Made by a program: the position numbers and the translations under genes | In this document: piece by piece, positions 23,201-34,732 of the stretch | Layout of the letters: the number at the start of each line of letters is the position of its first letter | Numbering within the stretch: the first letter of the stretch is position 1 | Notes under the pieces: generated by a model | What the model saw: the letters and a program-made list of their open reading frames with translations, nothing else | Told to the model about the DNA's origin: nothing | Databases searched by the model: none | DNA from: Pyrenula massariospora | Taxonomy: Eukaryota; Ascomycota; Eurotiomycetes; Pyrenulales; Pyrenulaceae | Length of the DNA stretch: 64,000 bases | Reading direction: 5' to 3' | Assembly: GCA_021030905.1 (NCBI GenBank) | Contig: JAGFMI010000005.1 | Location: 620,001 to 684,000, forward strand

Positions 23201-26200
23201 GCTCGGAGACTTGGTAACAAGAGTGCTATATCGTCTGCGTTTTGCTGCGGAGCAGCGTCCGTTCGAAATTGTGACCCTTAGCTATGTCCTGCCGCTTCTT
23301 TTCCAAGTGCTTGAAAAAGGGGGCGTTGGATCTTCCGGAGATGAAAATGCTGAGTCCCAAGTCCTGCTGGCTCTTGAATTTCTAAACTTCCATGCTGAGG
23401 CAACTTCTCAGGCACATCTTCCTCGAGGCAAGGTGATACAGTGCCTTATTGATTCAATGCAGAGATATAGTCAACATCACAGACTAATCAAGGATACGCT
23501 GATGGACCTTTGCAGATTTTCAACGTCGAATATCCAGCCAAAAGAGACCATGATCCTCCTCGGAGGGTGCACAGTCCCCGACCCTACCGTTCGCAACGCT
23601 GTACTTCAAGTCGTGCAGGCTCAGATCGATTTGACTGACCTTGATTTTTCAAAAGAAATATGGCTTTGTTGTCATGACGCAAAAGAAGACAATGCGGAGA
23701 TTGCAAACGCTGTCTGGGAAGAAAATGGTCTAGATGTGGATGGCTCTACCGTGTACGAGGTGCTTCTCTATTTGGATGCTGAGGACAAATCAATTCGAGA
23801 GTCTGCTGCTCACGCTCTAGCTCACGGCGTTCAGGAAAATCCGGAAACCTTTAAAGATACCTTGAAAAGATTACAGTCCGAGTACAGTGAGGCAGCCAAA
23901 CCAGCTGATCCACAAAAGGATAAGTTTGGCATGACGAAGCATGTCGAAGTCAAGGACAAATGGCAAGTGCGTAGTGGCATAGCGTCTGCTCTGAAAGCCT
24001 TGTCGCCAATATTCGAGCCTTCTTCTATACTGCCTTTCATGGAATTTCTCATTCGCCAGGGTCCATTGATTGACCGAAATTCGACAGTGCGCTCAGAAAT
24101 GGTTGATTCGGGTATGAGTCTTATTACAATCAAAGGGGAAGATCAATTAGAGCCACTTATGAACCTGTTCGAAAAGACGCTCGAGTCCTCCGACAAACAG
24201 TCTGCTCAATCAGACCGGGTTAATGAAGCCGTTATCCTGCTATACGGATCACTAGCCCGTCATCTGCAGTCAGGAGACGTACGAGTGTCTAAAGTCTTAC
24301 AGAGGCTGCTGGCTACCCTCAGCACTCCATCAGAGTCCGTGCAGTATGCAATATCTGGATGCCTGCCTCCTCTGGTTCAGCTTATGCGGCCCAAGGCCGC
24401 CGCTTTAATCCAGGAGATGCTTGACGAGCTTCTCAACGGGAAAGTATATGCTTCACGCCGAGGAGCTGCGTACGGTCTATCTGGGCTTATAAGCGGAACT
24501 GGGATATCAGCTCTTCGCGAAAATCGAGTGATGTCAGTCCTTCACACTGCAATCGAGAACAAGAAAAACGCCGATCAAAGACAAGGAGCCCTATTTGCTT
24601 ATGAGATCTTTTCCATGACCTTGGAGCGCAATTTTGAGCCCTATATTATCCAAATCTTACCTCAATTACTTGCTGCGTTTGGAGATCCTACTGCTTCTGT
24701 AAGGGAAGCGTGTATGGATACTGCCAAAGCCTGCTTTGCTGGTTTGAGCTCTTTCGGCGTCAAGAAGGTGCTTCCTCAATTACTGGAAGGTCTAGATGAA
24801 CCGCAATGGAGAAGTAAAAAGGGGGCCTGTGATTTGCTTGGAGCAATGGCGTACTTGGATCCACAACAGCTTGCGAATAGCCTCCCCGCGATTATTCCTC
24901 CGCTAACAGGTGTACTCAATGACAGCCATAGAGAGGTACGAGGGTCCGCCAACAGGAGTCTTCAACGTTTCGGAGAGGTATTGAGCAATCCAGAGGTCAA
25001 AAGCCTAGTTGACGTCTTACTGAAAGCACTAAGCGATCCAACGAAATATACAGATGAGGCTCTGGATTCCTTGATTAAGGTATCCTTCACGCACTATCTT
25101 GACGCTCCATCACTCGCTCTTGTAGTACGAATTCTTGAACGCGGTCTGAACGATCGCTCAGCTACCAAAAGAAAAGCGGCTCAGATTATTGGAAGTTTAG
25201 CACACCTTACGGATCGTCGGGACGTCATATCTCATCTCCCTATTCTCGTCGCTGGTCTACGTCTAGCAAGTGTTGATCCGGTGCCCGCAACTCGTGCCAC
25301 TGCATCTAAGGCTCTCGGCTCCTTAGTAGAAAAACTAGGAGAAGATGCCCTACCAGACCTAATTCCAAGTCTCATGTACAGCTTGAAGTCAGACACTGGG
25401 GCAGGTGACAGGCTTGGCTCAGCACAAGCACTTTGCGAAGTGCTTGCTGGTCTCGGCACTACTCGCCTCGACGAGACGCTGCCGACCATACTACAAAATT
25501 CGTCCAGCTCAAAGCCTTTGGTCCGAGAAGGATTCATGACTCTTTTCATATTCTTGCCAGCTTGTTTCGGTAATAGTTTTGCCAACTACCTTAGCAAGGT
25601 CATACCTCCTATCCTGAACGGACTCGCCGACGACGTCGAGGCTATCCGCGAAATCTCATTAAGAGCAGGCAGGCTTCTTGTAAAGAACTTTGCGACAAAG
25701 GCCATCGATCTATTACTTCCGGAACTTCAGCGCGGTCTTGCAGATGACAGTTATCGAATTAGGCTAAGCTCAGTCGAGCTTGTGGGAGACCTCTTGTTCA
25801 ATCTGACGGGTATTGGCAATAAGACCGAGGCGGAAGAGGATGATGAAGGGGCTGCAATTGCCGGACAATCCTTACTAGAAGCTCTAGGGGAAAGCAAACG
25901 GAACAATGTTCTGTCCTCTCTTTATATTTGCCGTTGCGATACTTCTGGCTTGGTCCGCAGTGCAGCAATTGCGGTTTGGAAGGCTTTAGTTGCTACTCCA
26001 CGGACTCTTAGAGAGCTGATTCCTACTCTTACGGGTCTCATTATTGATCGCCTTGCGAGCACTAACATGGAACAAAAAGTTATTGCCAGTAATGCACTGG
26101 GTGAGGTCATCCGCAAAGCAGGCGAGGGAGTGCTTTCGACGCTGTTACCTGCTCTGAATGAAGGGTTGCAATCCTCAACTGATGCCAATACTAGACAAGG

Positions 26201-28599
26201 TATTGCTATTGCCCTTCGGGAAGTCATTGCTGCTGCGTCTTCGGATGCGCTTGAAGATTATGAGAAGACGCTGATTGGCGTTGTTCGCACAGCGCTCGTT
26301 GACGAAGACACAGAAGTACGTGAAGCAGCAGCTGAAGCATTCGACTCTCTTCAGCAAACTTTTGGCAAGAGAGCTATCGATCAGGTACTGCCTCATCTTC
26401 TGAACCTATTGCAAGACGAAGAAGAAGCTCAAAACTCCTTATCCGCTCTTCTGACTTTGCTCAATGAACCTGTGCGTGCAAATATTATCTTGCCAAACCT
26501 GGTCCCTACCCTGATTGCGTCTCCGATATCCGCTTTCAATGCCCGAGCTCTTGCCTCATTAGCTCAAGTTGCCGGGCCCTCAATGACAAGACGTTTACCA
26601 ACCGTTCTGACCTCTCTGATGGACAATATCGTCTCTGTAAAAGACTTAGAGTTGAAAGAAGCTCTAGACGGCGCCTTTGACTCTGTACTCAACTATGTGG
26701 ATGAATTCGATGGCCTGAACATAGCTATGAATGTCATGCTTGGTTTCATGAAGCATGAAGATCATCTTCGACGCGCATCCGCAGCTTTTCATCTTGCATC
26801 ATTCTTTACCAAAACAACAATCGACTTTTCTCGCTTCAATCAGGATTTGATCCGGGTCCTGCTAATCTCTTTCGATGATCGAGATCCGGAAGTTGTTAAG
26901 GCCGCCTGGACAGCGCTCAACCAGTTGACATCACGACTTAGAAAGGAGGAGATGGAGTCGCTAGTGAGTTCTACACGGCAGATGGTCCATCAGGTCGGCG
27001 TCTCAGGAGTCAATTTGCCAGGCTTCTCATTGCCTAAAGGCATCAATGCCGTGCTACCTATATTCCTGCAAGGCCTGATGAATGGAACAATAGATCAACG
27101 GATCCAGGCATCCCTGGCGATCTCTGACATCATTGATCGAACCGAGCCTAATGCTCTCAAGCCGTTCGTGACGCAAATTACAGGCCCACTAATCCGTGTA
27201 GTGTCAGAACGATCTGTGGACGTGAAGTGTAGGCTCCATTCTGCAATGATTCGGTGTTGGCATTGACGGTTTCTCATAGGTGCTATATTACACACGCTTA
27301 CTCAGCTACTCGACAAGATTCCCACTTTTCTTCGACCATTCCTGCCACAACTACAACGGACATTCACCAAAGCACTTGCAGACCCTTCTAGCACTATCCT
27401 CCGTGATCGGGCTGCGAGAGCATTAGGCACATTAATCACACTAACACCACGGGTTGACCCATTGATTACAGGTAAGGAAATACCATTTGTGTGATGATCA
27501 AGGCTGACACAAGGCCAGAGCTTGTGACCGGCTCGAAAACAAAAGATTCAGGAGTGAAGAACGCCATGCTGAAAGGTCTGCACGAAGTCGTGGATAAGGC
27601 TGGCTCAAACATGAATGATGCGTCCAAAGATGCAATCCTCGGTCTTATCGACGTCCAGATTAATGAACAAGACGGTGAGCCACACGAATACTCACTAGAG
27701 ACAGGCTAATTCGTATAGATGCTATGGTTGTTGCAAATGCAAAGCTTCTTGGAGCATTAATCAAAGTGATTCCTTCAACCAGTGCTGCGGCGCTTGTCAA
27801 GTTAGTAAAATAATTCTTGTTTGTAAACTATCTAACGTTTCTACTATAGGAGTCGTGCACTTGTTTCTCTGCCTAACAGCTTCTCGACATTAGCGCTTAA
27901 CGCAGTCCTCTTTGACTCCCCGTTTTCAGTCACACAACCATTTCCTGCGGAACTATGTGCTGTAATTTGCCAGGGTGCCAGAAGCAGCAATGTAAATCGC
28001 TACACTTCCTTTGCCGCTTCGATCTCACTAATATGACTTAGCCGTTCATCCAAGAACAGTCGTTGCTTGCGGCAGGAAAGCTTCTCATCCTAGAGAAATA
28101 CAAATGCGAGCCAGAGATGCTTCATGATATTCTCCAGACTCTAGCTTTATCAGCTCAATCAGGGAAACCGACAGATACCCGCCGAATATCGCTTGTCGTT
28201 ATTCGCACTGTCGCCAGAAAAAACCCCAGATACACAAAGCCCAACCTCAAGATTTTAATCCCTCCTGTTTTTGCGAACGTTCGAGACATGGTCATACCAA
28301 TTAAACTCGCCGCAGAAGCAGCTTTTCTGGAGTTATTCCAGGTGGCCGAGGAGGACGCTACAGTTTTAGAATCCTACCTATCAGGACCTGGAGCAGATCT
28401 ACCGGCTGGGACGAAACGTAGTATGCAGGATTATTTCAAACGGGTGGCTTTGAAATTAGGGAGTCAGGCCCGAGATAGAAAAGATGCTGAGGGAGGACAA
28501 GGAGGGTTAGGGCTTTCTGCTGATGAGATTGAAGATGAAAAGGAGATTTGGAGCGTGGGTAAGTCTGATCTGGGGACCGACGGATTCACAGAAGGGTAG
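20283..28599 (+). CDS. gcn1: Translational activator GCN1 (eIF2alpha-kinase activator)
   Basis: A giant HEAT-repeat protein. I place exons at 20283-20406, 20458-27228, 27280-27471, 27519-27674, 27719-27800, 27850-27991 and 28042-28599, giving about 2,674 residues, close to the roughly 2,670 of yeast Gcn1. The first intron (20407-20457) is 51 bp, stop-free and in frame; GTAAGA, a TTTAAC branch and TTAG support it, and its removal gives [12 protein letters not shown]. Without it the protein is 2,691 residues. The middle has the eEF3-like region ([28 protein letters not shown]) and further on the Gcn2-binding HEAT block ([23 protein letters not shown]). Gcn1 rides on stalled or colliding ribosomes with Gcn20 and passes the uncharged-tRNA signal to the RWD domain of Gcn2. 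Four small introns cluster at the 3' end. The start is the first in-frame ATG. RPL19 follows 279 bp downstream on the same strand. Confidence 0.96.
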
Positions 28600-28749
28600 A
28601 CAGGAGATCCCTCTACATTAAAAGTAATTTTCAGGTGGCCAGACAGCAAGTTTATGTTTCAAGCATCAGTAAATCCTGACTGCTATGATGAAGTGCGTAA
28701 GGAGTTCCAACCAGCAGCCTTGGCAGATCAGTAGAGCTTTGTCTTCTTG

Positions 28750-28755
28750 CCCTAA
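28750..28755 (+). promoter_or_regulatory. Telobox-like CCCTAA in the RPL19 promoter
   Basis: CCCTAA followed directly by GCCCTA sits about 125 bp before the RPL19 start. The reverse strand reads TTAGGG, the telomere-type core bound by Tbf1 at ribosomal-protein promoters in many ascomycetes. It is a short motif, so this is only suggestive. Confidence 0.3.
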
Positions 28756-28878
28756 GCCCTACTACCTATCTTTGGCTAGTTTGCAGCCAACCGCGAAACT
28801 CCTCACTTGTGGTCAAGCGTCAAATCAAGCCCACTTCAGCTAATTGACAACCTCTGTACATCGGACCATCGAATCAAA

Positions 28879-29804
28879 ATGTAAGTGGAAAATCAGAGCC
28901 TACAGCATTCATATTCGATCAAGCAACCGTGTCGCCAATTTTGGCTGATATCCCCCCTTTCTCAGTCTCTTCTACAGAGAGCTGCAGAAGTCGTATACAT
29001 CATCTCGCTTGGACAAGCATTGACTGACAAAATCAATCCTATAGGGTCAATCTTCGCACGCAGAAACGCCTTGCTGCCAGTGTAGTCGGCTGCGGCAAGC
29101 GTAAGATTTGGCTGGACCCGAATGAGCAAAACGAAATCTCGAACGCCAACTCCCGCCAGACCATCCGCAAGCTTGTCTCCGATGGCCTTATCATTCGAAA
29201 ACCTGTTGTTGTACACTCGAGAGCTAGGGCTAGGGAATTAAATGCAGCAAGGCGAATTGGTCGGCACAGAGGCTTTGGTAAGAGGAAGGGTACCAAGGAT
29301 GCGAGGATGCCGAGGTCAGTGGATGAACAAACCTTAGATTTATAGCTTGACGGGCTGTCAGAGCTTGGAACTTCGCTTTGCAATGACTAGACTGCTAACA
29401 AACCTGAAACATAGCCAAGTTCTCTGGATGCGCCGACAGCGGGTACTTCGTCGTTTGTTGGTCAAATACCGTGCCGCCGGGAAAATTGACAAGCATCTCT
29501 ACCACGAGCTTTACCACTTGAGCAAGGGCAACACATTCAAGCACAAGAGAGCGCTTGTTGAACATGTAAGCGCCAAGTTTCTCTTTATTCGAGCCTTGCC
29601 TAAGACTCGTCGCTGGGGCTATTTGGCTAATGCTTTCTTCACTAGATCCACAAAGCCAAAGCCGAGAAGCAACGTGAGAGGATCCTCAAGGAAGAGATGG
29701 ATCTCAAGCGGGCCAAGACCAAGGCAGCGCGTGAGAGGCGGCAAGAACGTATCTCTGCGAAGAGGAACGCATTGGCCGGTGAAGATGAGGAGAAGAAGGA
29801 GTAG
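28879..29804 (+). CDS. rpl19: 60S ribosomal protein L19 (eL19)
   Basis: Four exons: 28879-28880 (only the AT of the start codon), 29045-29314, 29415-29565 and 29646-29804, encoding 193 residues, normal for eL19. The first intron (164 bp, AT|GTAAGT .. CTATAG|G) splits the ATG itself; its G comes from exon 2. No other ATG lies upstream nearby, and [20 protein letters not shown] follows at once, the conserved N-terminus of the family. Further on are [19 protein letters not shown] and [20 protein letters not shown], then the long Lys/Arg/Glu-rich C-terminal helix ending EDEEKKE. The protein is part of the large subunit and forms an inter-subunit bridge. Multiple introns near the 5' end are common in ribosomal-protein genes. 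If the first intron is retained the RNA reads AUG-UAA. Confidence 0.95.
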
Positions 29805-30591
29805 AGCAAATATTGAGGTACGGCGGTGAGGTTAGGAGGCTCATTTGGGAATGCAATGGTGCTTCATACCGGCAAGGCTCCGTTTTGGACAAGATGATTC
29901 TAGATGTCGACCCAAGATGTCGAAGCTACAAATATCGTCTGGTCCAGCTGGAATGAATGACCCCCTGATGCTCTACGACTTTCAATCCCATAGTGCACGC
30001 GGTGGTTCCCACATCTCCGTCAGTAGAGTAGGAAATCCCGCGCTTCCCCAACGTCTGTCCCAATCTTCTGTTCATATTTTCGCAGACTAGCAAGCCAATT
30101 GTCCCACTTTTCCACGCCATACAAGCACTTAGTATTCTCTGGTTGCGCTTTAAATGTGGTGCTCCTAGAGCAGATGATATCTATACCCTACTGTATCTAC
30201 TAGCTTGGATTTGAGATAGATTCTAAGATCAGCTTATTTTCTGAGCGATGTCGAGAAGAGCCATTGACTATTCTTACCATCTCTTGAGGTGGAGGTTGCT
30301 TTCTCGTGATTTCCCGGAACGTATCTCCGCTGCAGGCGACTCCCGGCCTTTTCTTAGGAATCTACCCTTCAATAAAGGAAACATATGCGGCTCTAGATAT
30401 TCTCCCGCTTGCTGATTCTCATATCTACAAAGCCCCAATTCCTGAAATATAAAATTCTGCTTCCAGGAAATTGTTCTATCCGAATTCTGCAACATCAGCC
30501 CGAGATCTCGCCTTCCTTAGCCAACTAGTTGGCCTGCCTGGACTGTCGAAAACTCAAATTCTCCATCGACTGGGGAAATTCTGCCTTTCGA
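29805..30591. other. Intergenic, RPL19 3' UTR and SHMT promoter
   Basis: About 0.8 kb. No open frame with coding character; the 3' part is the likely leader of the serine hydroxymethyltransferase gene. Confidence 0.45.
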
Positions 30592-32461
30592 ATGGCCTCC
30601 GGCCGTGCAACTGATGCAATATTGCGCCTTGTTTTTTGCCATGGAAAACAGCATTATGCGTCATGCGTAAGGTGGTCTTGTTTAAGGCAGGCTCGACATT
30701 TCTCCTCGAGCAAAAGACAGAAGTCTGCCTACCTAGATGCTCAAAACAAGGTTATTTCTTCCAATACTCATTTCGTGCTTCCAATGCTCATGTCTCGTAA
30801 GCTTCTGTCCGCTCATTTGGAATTAGCCGATCCCACCGTCTTCGAGATAATACAGAAAGTAGGCTAAGTTACTCGGTTCTCCTAGCTGAACAGCACCTGA
30901 TGAATGTTCTAGGAAAAAAGGAGACAGAAGCATTTCATCAACCTAATTCCGTCAGAGAACTTTACATCTCAGGCTGTTCTAGATGCCTTGGGAAGTGTTA
31001 TGCAAAGTCTGCGTCACATCTTGTTTTCTCCCTTGCTTCAAGCTAAGAAAACTGCAGATAAATACTCAGAGGGCTATCCCGGAGCTAGATATTATGGTGG
31101 GAATGAGCATATTGATGAATCAGAAAGACTGTGTCAAAAGCGAGCCCTTGAAACGTTTTCTCTGGATGAGAAAGAATGGGGCGTCAACGTGCAAGGTCAG
31201 TTATATCCGGGCTTTCTCTCTTTTCACGTGAATCTCAATCTTCTTTGCAGCTCTCTCGGGCTCCCCTGCCAATCTCTACGCCTACTCAGCTCTCCTCAAC
31301 ACACATGATCGAATCATGGGCCTCGACCTTCCTCACGGCGGTCACCTCTCTCACGGATACCAGACCCCTACCAAGAAAATCTCCGCCGTTTCCAAGTATT
31401 TTGAAACACTCCCCTACCGTCTTGACGAGAGGACCGGCCTAATAGACTACGTTAAGCTCCGTGAACTTGCCCTACTCTATCGTCCCAAGATCATCATTGC
31501 CGGTACATCCGCCTATAGCCGGCTCATCGATTATCAGCAGATGCGTGACATTGCCACCGAAACCGGCGCCTACCTCCTCAGCGACATGGCCCACATCTCA
31601 GGCCTCGTCGCCGGTGGCGCCATCTCCTCTCCATTCCCCCAGTCCGACATCGTCGTCACCACGACCCACAAATCCCTCCGCGGCCCGCGCGGCGCCATGA
31701 TATTCTTCCGCAAAGGCGTCCGGAGCACGGACAAGAAGGGCAATCCGGAGATGTACGATCTGGAAGGTCCGATCAACTCGAGTGTCTTCCCCGGCCACCA
31801 GGGAGGACCTCACAACCACACGATTACCGCGTTGGCGGTGGCGCTGAAGCAGGCTCAGACCAAGGAGTTCAAGGAGTATCAGCGCGTTGTGCTGGAAAAT
31901 GCCAAGGCGCTGGCGGAGAGGCTGGGCAACTCGGCGTATACGGGGGGCTTGGGGTATAATGTCGTGAGTGGAGGGACGGATAACCACCTCGTCCTACTCG
32001 ACCTGCGGGATAAAGGTACGACATAAAACTCTTTTTTCCTTTTTACCAAACCTACACTGACACCACAACCCTCCCAACCCACAGCCATCGACGGCTCCCG
32101 CGTCGAACGCATCCTCGAGCTCTGCAGCGTCGCGGCAAACAAAAACACTGTCCCGGGTGACCGCTCCGCCCTGATCCCGGGGGGGCTCCGCATGGGCACC
32201 CCCGCCATGACCACGCGCGGCTTCCTCCCCGCCGACTTCGCCCGCGTGGCGGAGATCGTGGACCGCGCGGTCAAGATTGCGATTAAAGTCGATCGGGCGG
32301 CAAGGACGGAGGCGGAGGGGAGGGGGGTGGAGGGGAAGAAGGCGGGGGCGAGGAAGGTGTTTATGGAGTATCTGGGCGCCGGGGATGAGGTGCCCGAGGT
32401 GCTGGGGTTGAGGAGGGAGGTGGAGGAGTGGGTGGGGACTTTTGGGGGGGCGGGGGAATGA
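30592..32461 (+). CDS. shm1: Serine hydroxymethyltransferase, mitochondrial form
   Basis: Exons at 30592-30858, 30913-31006, 31058-31195, 31251-32015 and 32085-32461 give 546 residues. A further 51 bp stop-free intron (30751-30801) is likely, because its removal joins DAQNK to [11 protein letters not shown] as in other SHMTs; the product is then 529 residues. The enzyme moves one-carbon units between serine and glycine using PLP and tetrahydrofolate. Family blocks are intact: [61 protein letters not shown], and [12 protein letters not shown] with the PLP lysine near residue 307. The N-terminal 45 residues are rich in Arg, Ser and His with no acidic residue except one Asp ([15 protein letters not shown]), typical of a mitochondrial presequence. 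The last exon is markedly GC-rich. The start is the first ATG in frame that gives this presequence. Confidence 0.94.
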
Positions 32462-33175
32462 GGGTGGTAGGTTTTTATGATGGGGATGAGGACGGAAGGA
32501 GTTGCGGTAGGCAAAGTGTTTTTGTTTTCAACAGGAAGCCAAAGGCGTTCTTCTGTCGGTTTTCAACACTCCGGTAGAAGGCGGGCCCAAGCCGAAGGTG
32601 CTGGGAGTGTTTCTTTTACACATGGAGCGAGAGACAATTTACACATTTTTTCTACGTTTATCCTTGAATAGGGTGTACATTTCATAGTTTCACTATCATA
32701 GCACGGACTAGACGTCGGTGACGTATACTTAGCAGTAAGCCACCATCCTGTCGCCAGAAAGAAATTCGTAACGATCAAATTCCAAACCCCCAACCCAACC
32801 GGCCGTTAAGGGAAATGCCCCCTCCACCCCCAAAATTTGTGTTTAAAACAGTCAAGAAGGTGTGGGATGATGTGCCCAGAAGCCGATAAAATAGTCGAAA
32901 GATGATGTTTCGGAAGAGAAATGTTCGCGCCTGCTTAGGGCTCCATGTCACCAAACGCCGTGATCATCAGATCAATGCAGCCATCCCCTTTTAAGTAGAG
33001 CCCATCGTTCCGAATATTCGTTCTTCACTCACTCTCTCTCTCTCTCCCTTCTCGTGTTCATTTCTAACGTGCACGTCTTCTTCCCCTCCACCGGCGATTT
33101 CTCTTGTCCTGGACAATACTCCCAAGTCTTCCGTCACGAAACCAACAAAGCTTTTATGCTGATCATATCGACCAC
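32462..33175. other. Convergent 3' intergenic region
   Basis: About 0.7 kb between the SHMT stop and the stop of the minus-strand membrane protein gene. A short CT dinucleotide run lies near 33030-33047. No gene seen. Confidence 0.5.
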
Positions 33176-34732
33176 TCACAACTCCAAATCAAAAGGATTG
33201 CTCTTCGTCGTATTCATCGTATCCCTCCCAAACCCACCTTCTCTCCCGATCCCTCCCACGCCAACCCCACCATTAATCCCGCTCTCCTCCTGCTCCTTCC
33301 GCTTCTGCCACCGCATCAACTCGCTCGCCGTCGTCTCCCTGCTCCCCCGCCGGCTATCCGTCGACGGCAGCACGATGATGCTGCTGCTGTCGTGGCGGTG
33401 GTGGGGTGCCCAGGAGTCGTTCAGGTTTCTCACCGTCAGGACGGCAGGGGGTGGTTGAGGGTCGGCGAAGGGGTCTGAGGGGTCGGCAAAGGGGTTTGCG
33501 TTTGCGTTTGCGTTTGCGTTTGCATTTTGTGGTCTTTGTTGTTGTGGCTGGCGGGAGAAGGGTCGGTGGAAGGCGAAGGGATTGGGCCCGATGGCGGAGA
33601 AGGAGGAGGAATGCCGCCGCCGTTGGGACGTGGAACGGCGGGCCATCAGAGAGTGCTCGTCGGAGAATGGGTCGCTAGAGTGGCGGTCCGAGAGCGGAGA
33701 AACGGGGGAGAGCGAGCGTCTGGCGCCGGCAGCAGCGGCGACGGTTGTGGGAATGGCGGGGACGTTGATAGGTGAGCGTGCTGGCGATTGTGACCAGTCG
33801 ATGTTCCGGTTGCGGTTGAGGGCGGCGTCGGAGGTGCTGGAGCGTTTAGGGTGGCGGAGGTTGTTGCGCACATTGCTAGCGAAAGTGGCGGCACGGGAGC
33901 GGAAGGTAGGTTGGGGTGGAGGGGAATAGCGGATGCTGGTTTCGTTGACGCCGCGTGAAAGGTTAGGGGAGGGAGGGCGGTCTGAATCGAATGAAGTGCG
34001 TCCTTGGGGCCGGATCTTCGAGACAATTGCAAGCCACCAGTCTTGCAAGGTGGCTTTCAAAGAAGCAAGTTCGAAGGCGAGGCGAGAGGAGGGACCGATG
34101 CTGCTAGCATCGGAGCGAGCTTTACTCTCAGAACTGATAAGGGTCGTAGCTGTGCTGTCCCGGTTTCGTCGTCTTCTTCGCCAGAAATACCATGCTATTG
34201 AGATAATGGCAACGATCATGAGCAAGCCAAGAGCGGTGCCTACGGCTATGCCTACCTTCGAGGCACCGCCAGGGTGGTGGTCGCTTGTATGATTTGAGCC
34301 ATCTCCGTCATGTCCATCGCCACTGCTGTGTGATGTTGCTGGAGACGCTACTCCAGTGGTTGTTGAAGTGTCTCCGCCAGGTGGTGGTAATGGTGATGAG
34401 GAATTTGAAGTAGCAGGCTGAGGATCTATGTCTGGAACCGGTGTTTGTACGCCGCCGGCAGATGAGGAAGGAAAAATTGGTAAGGTCGATGGTAATCCGG
34501 TCGTTATGGTTGGATTGAGAGCGGCAGAGTTTTGCGGGTTGCCGGCCGCAAGTGGTGGTGATATGGCAGTCGCTGACTGCTCTGGGGTCACTGAAGAAGT
34601 GAAGGTGTTAGCAGGACTTGTTGTCACTGCTACCGGAGGCGGCGAGGTATTGCTGGCGAGAATTGATTGCGTCGATCGCTTGACAAGCGTGCAACGCTTG
34701 CCATTGGAAGTAATGATCTGGCCTGCCGACAT
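33176..34732 (-). CDS. Mucin-like single-pass membrane protein with NPF/DPF motifs (possible wall-stress sensor)
   Basis: From the ATG at 34732 the frame encodes 518 residues. The first 155 are Ser/Thr/Pro-rich, as in heavily O-glycosylated ectodomains. One clear membrane span (about 159-184, SKVGIAVGTALGLLMIVAI) is followed by WRRRRRNR, a stop-transfer signal. The long cytoplasmic tail is Ser/Arg-rich and carries NPFAF, NPFAD, DPFSD, DPFAD and a C-terminal NPFDLEL. NPFxD is the Sla1-bound endocytic signal known from yeast Wsc1, and NPF/DPF bind EH and AP2 adaptors. The layout resembles Wsc/Mid2-type wall sensors, but no WSC Cys domain is present. The true N-terminus is uncertain: no signal peptide follows this ATG, so an upstream exon between 34750 and 35200 may be missing. 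A five-fold Asn-Ala run is encoded by a hexanucleotide repeat. Function is inferred from architecture only. Confidence 0.75.
   Translation of the reverse strand: MSAGQIITSNGKRCTLVKRSTQSILASNTSPPPVAVTTSPANTFTSSVTPEQSATAISPPLAAGNPQNSAALNPTITTGLPSTLPIFPSSSAGGVQTPVPDIDPQPATSNSSSPLPPPGGDTSTTTGVASPATSHSSGDGHDGDGSNHTSDHHPGGASKVGIAVGTALGLLMIVAIISIAWYFWRRRRRNRDSTATTLISSESKARSDASSIGPSSRLAFELASLKATLQDWWLAIVSKIRPQGRTSFDSDRPPSPNLSRGVNETSIRYSPPPQPTFRSRAATFASNVRNNLRHPKRSSTSDAALNRNRNIDWSQSPARSPINVPAIPTTVAAAAGARRSLSPVSPLSDRHSSDPFSDEHSLMARRSTSQRRRHSSSFSAIGPNPFAFHRPFSRQPQQQRPQNANANANANANPFADPSDPFADPQPPPAVLTVRNLNDSWAPHHRHDSSSIIVLPSTDSRRGSRETTASELMRWQKRKEQEESGINGGVGVGGIGREGGFGRDTMNTTKSNPFDLEL
33495..33524. repeat. 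Hexanucleotide microsatellite (TTTGCG)x5
   Basis: Four exact TTTGCG units and one TTTGCA unit. On the minus strand they encode the Asn-Ala repeat just before the NPFAD motif, so copy-number change would alter spacer length without shifting frame. Confidence 0.85.
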
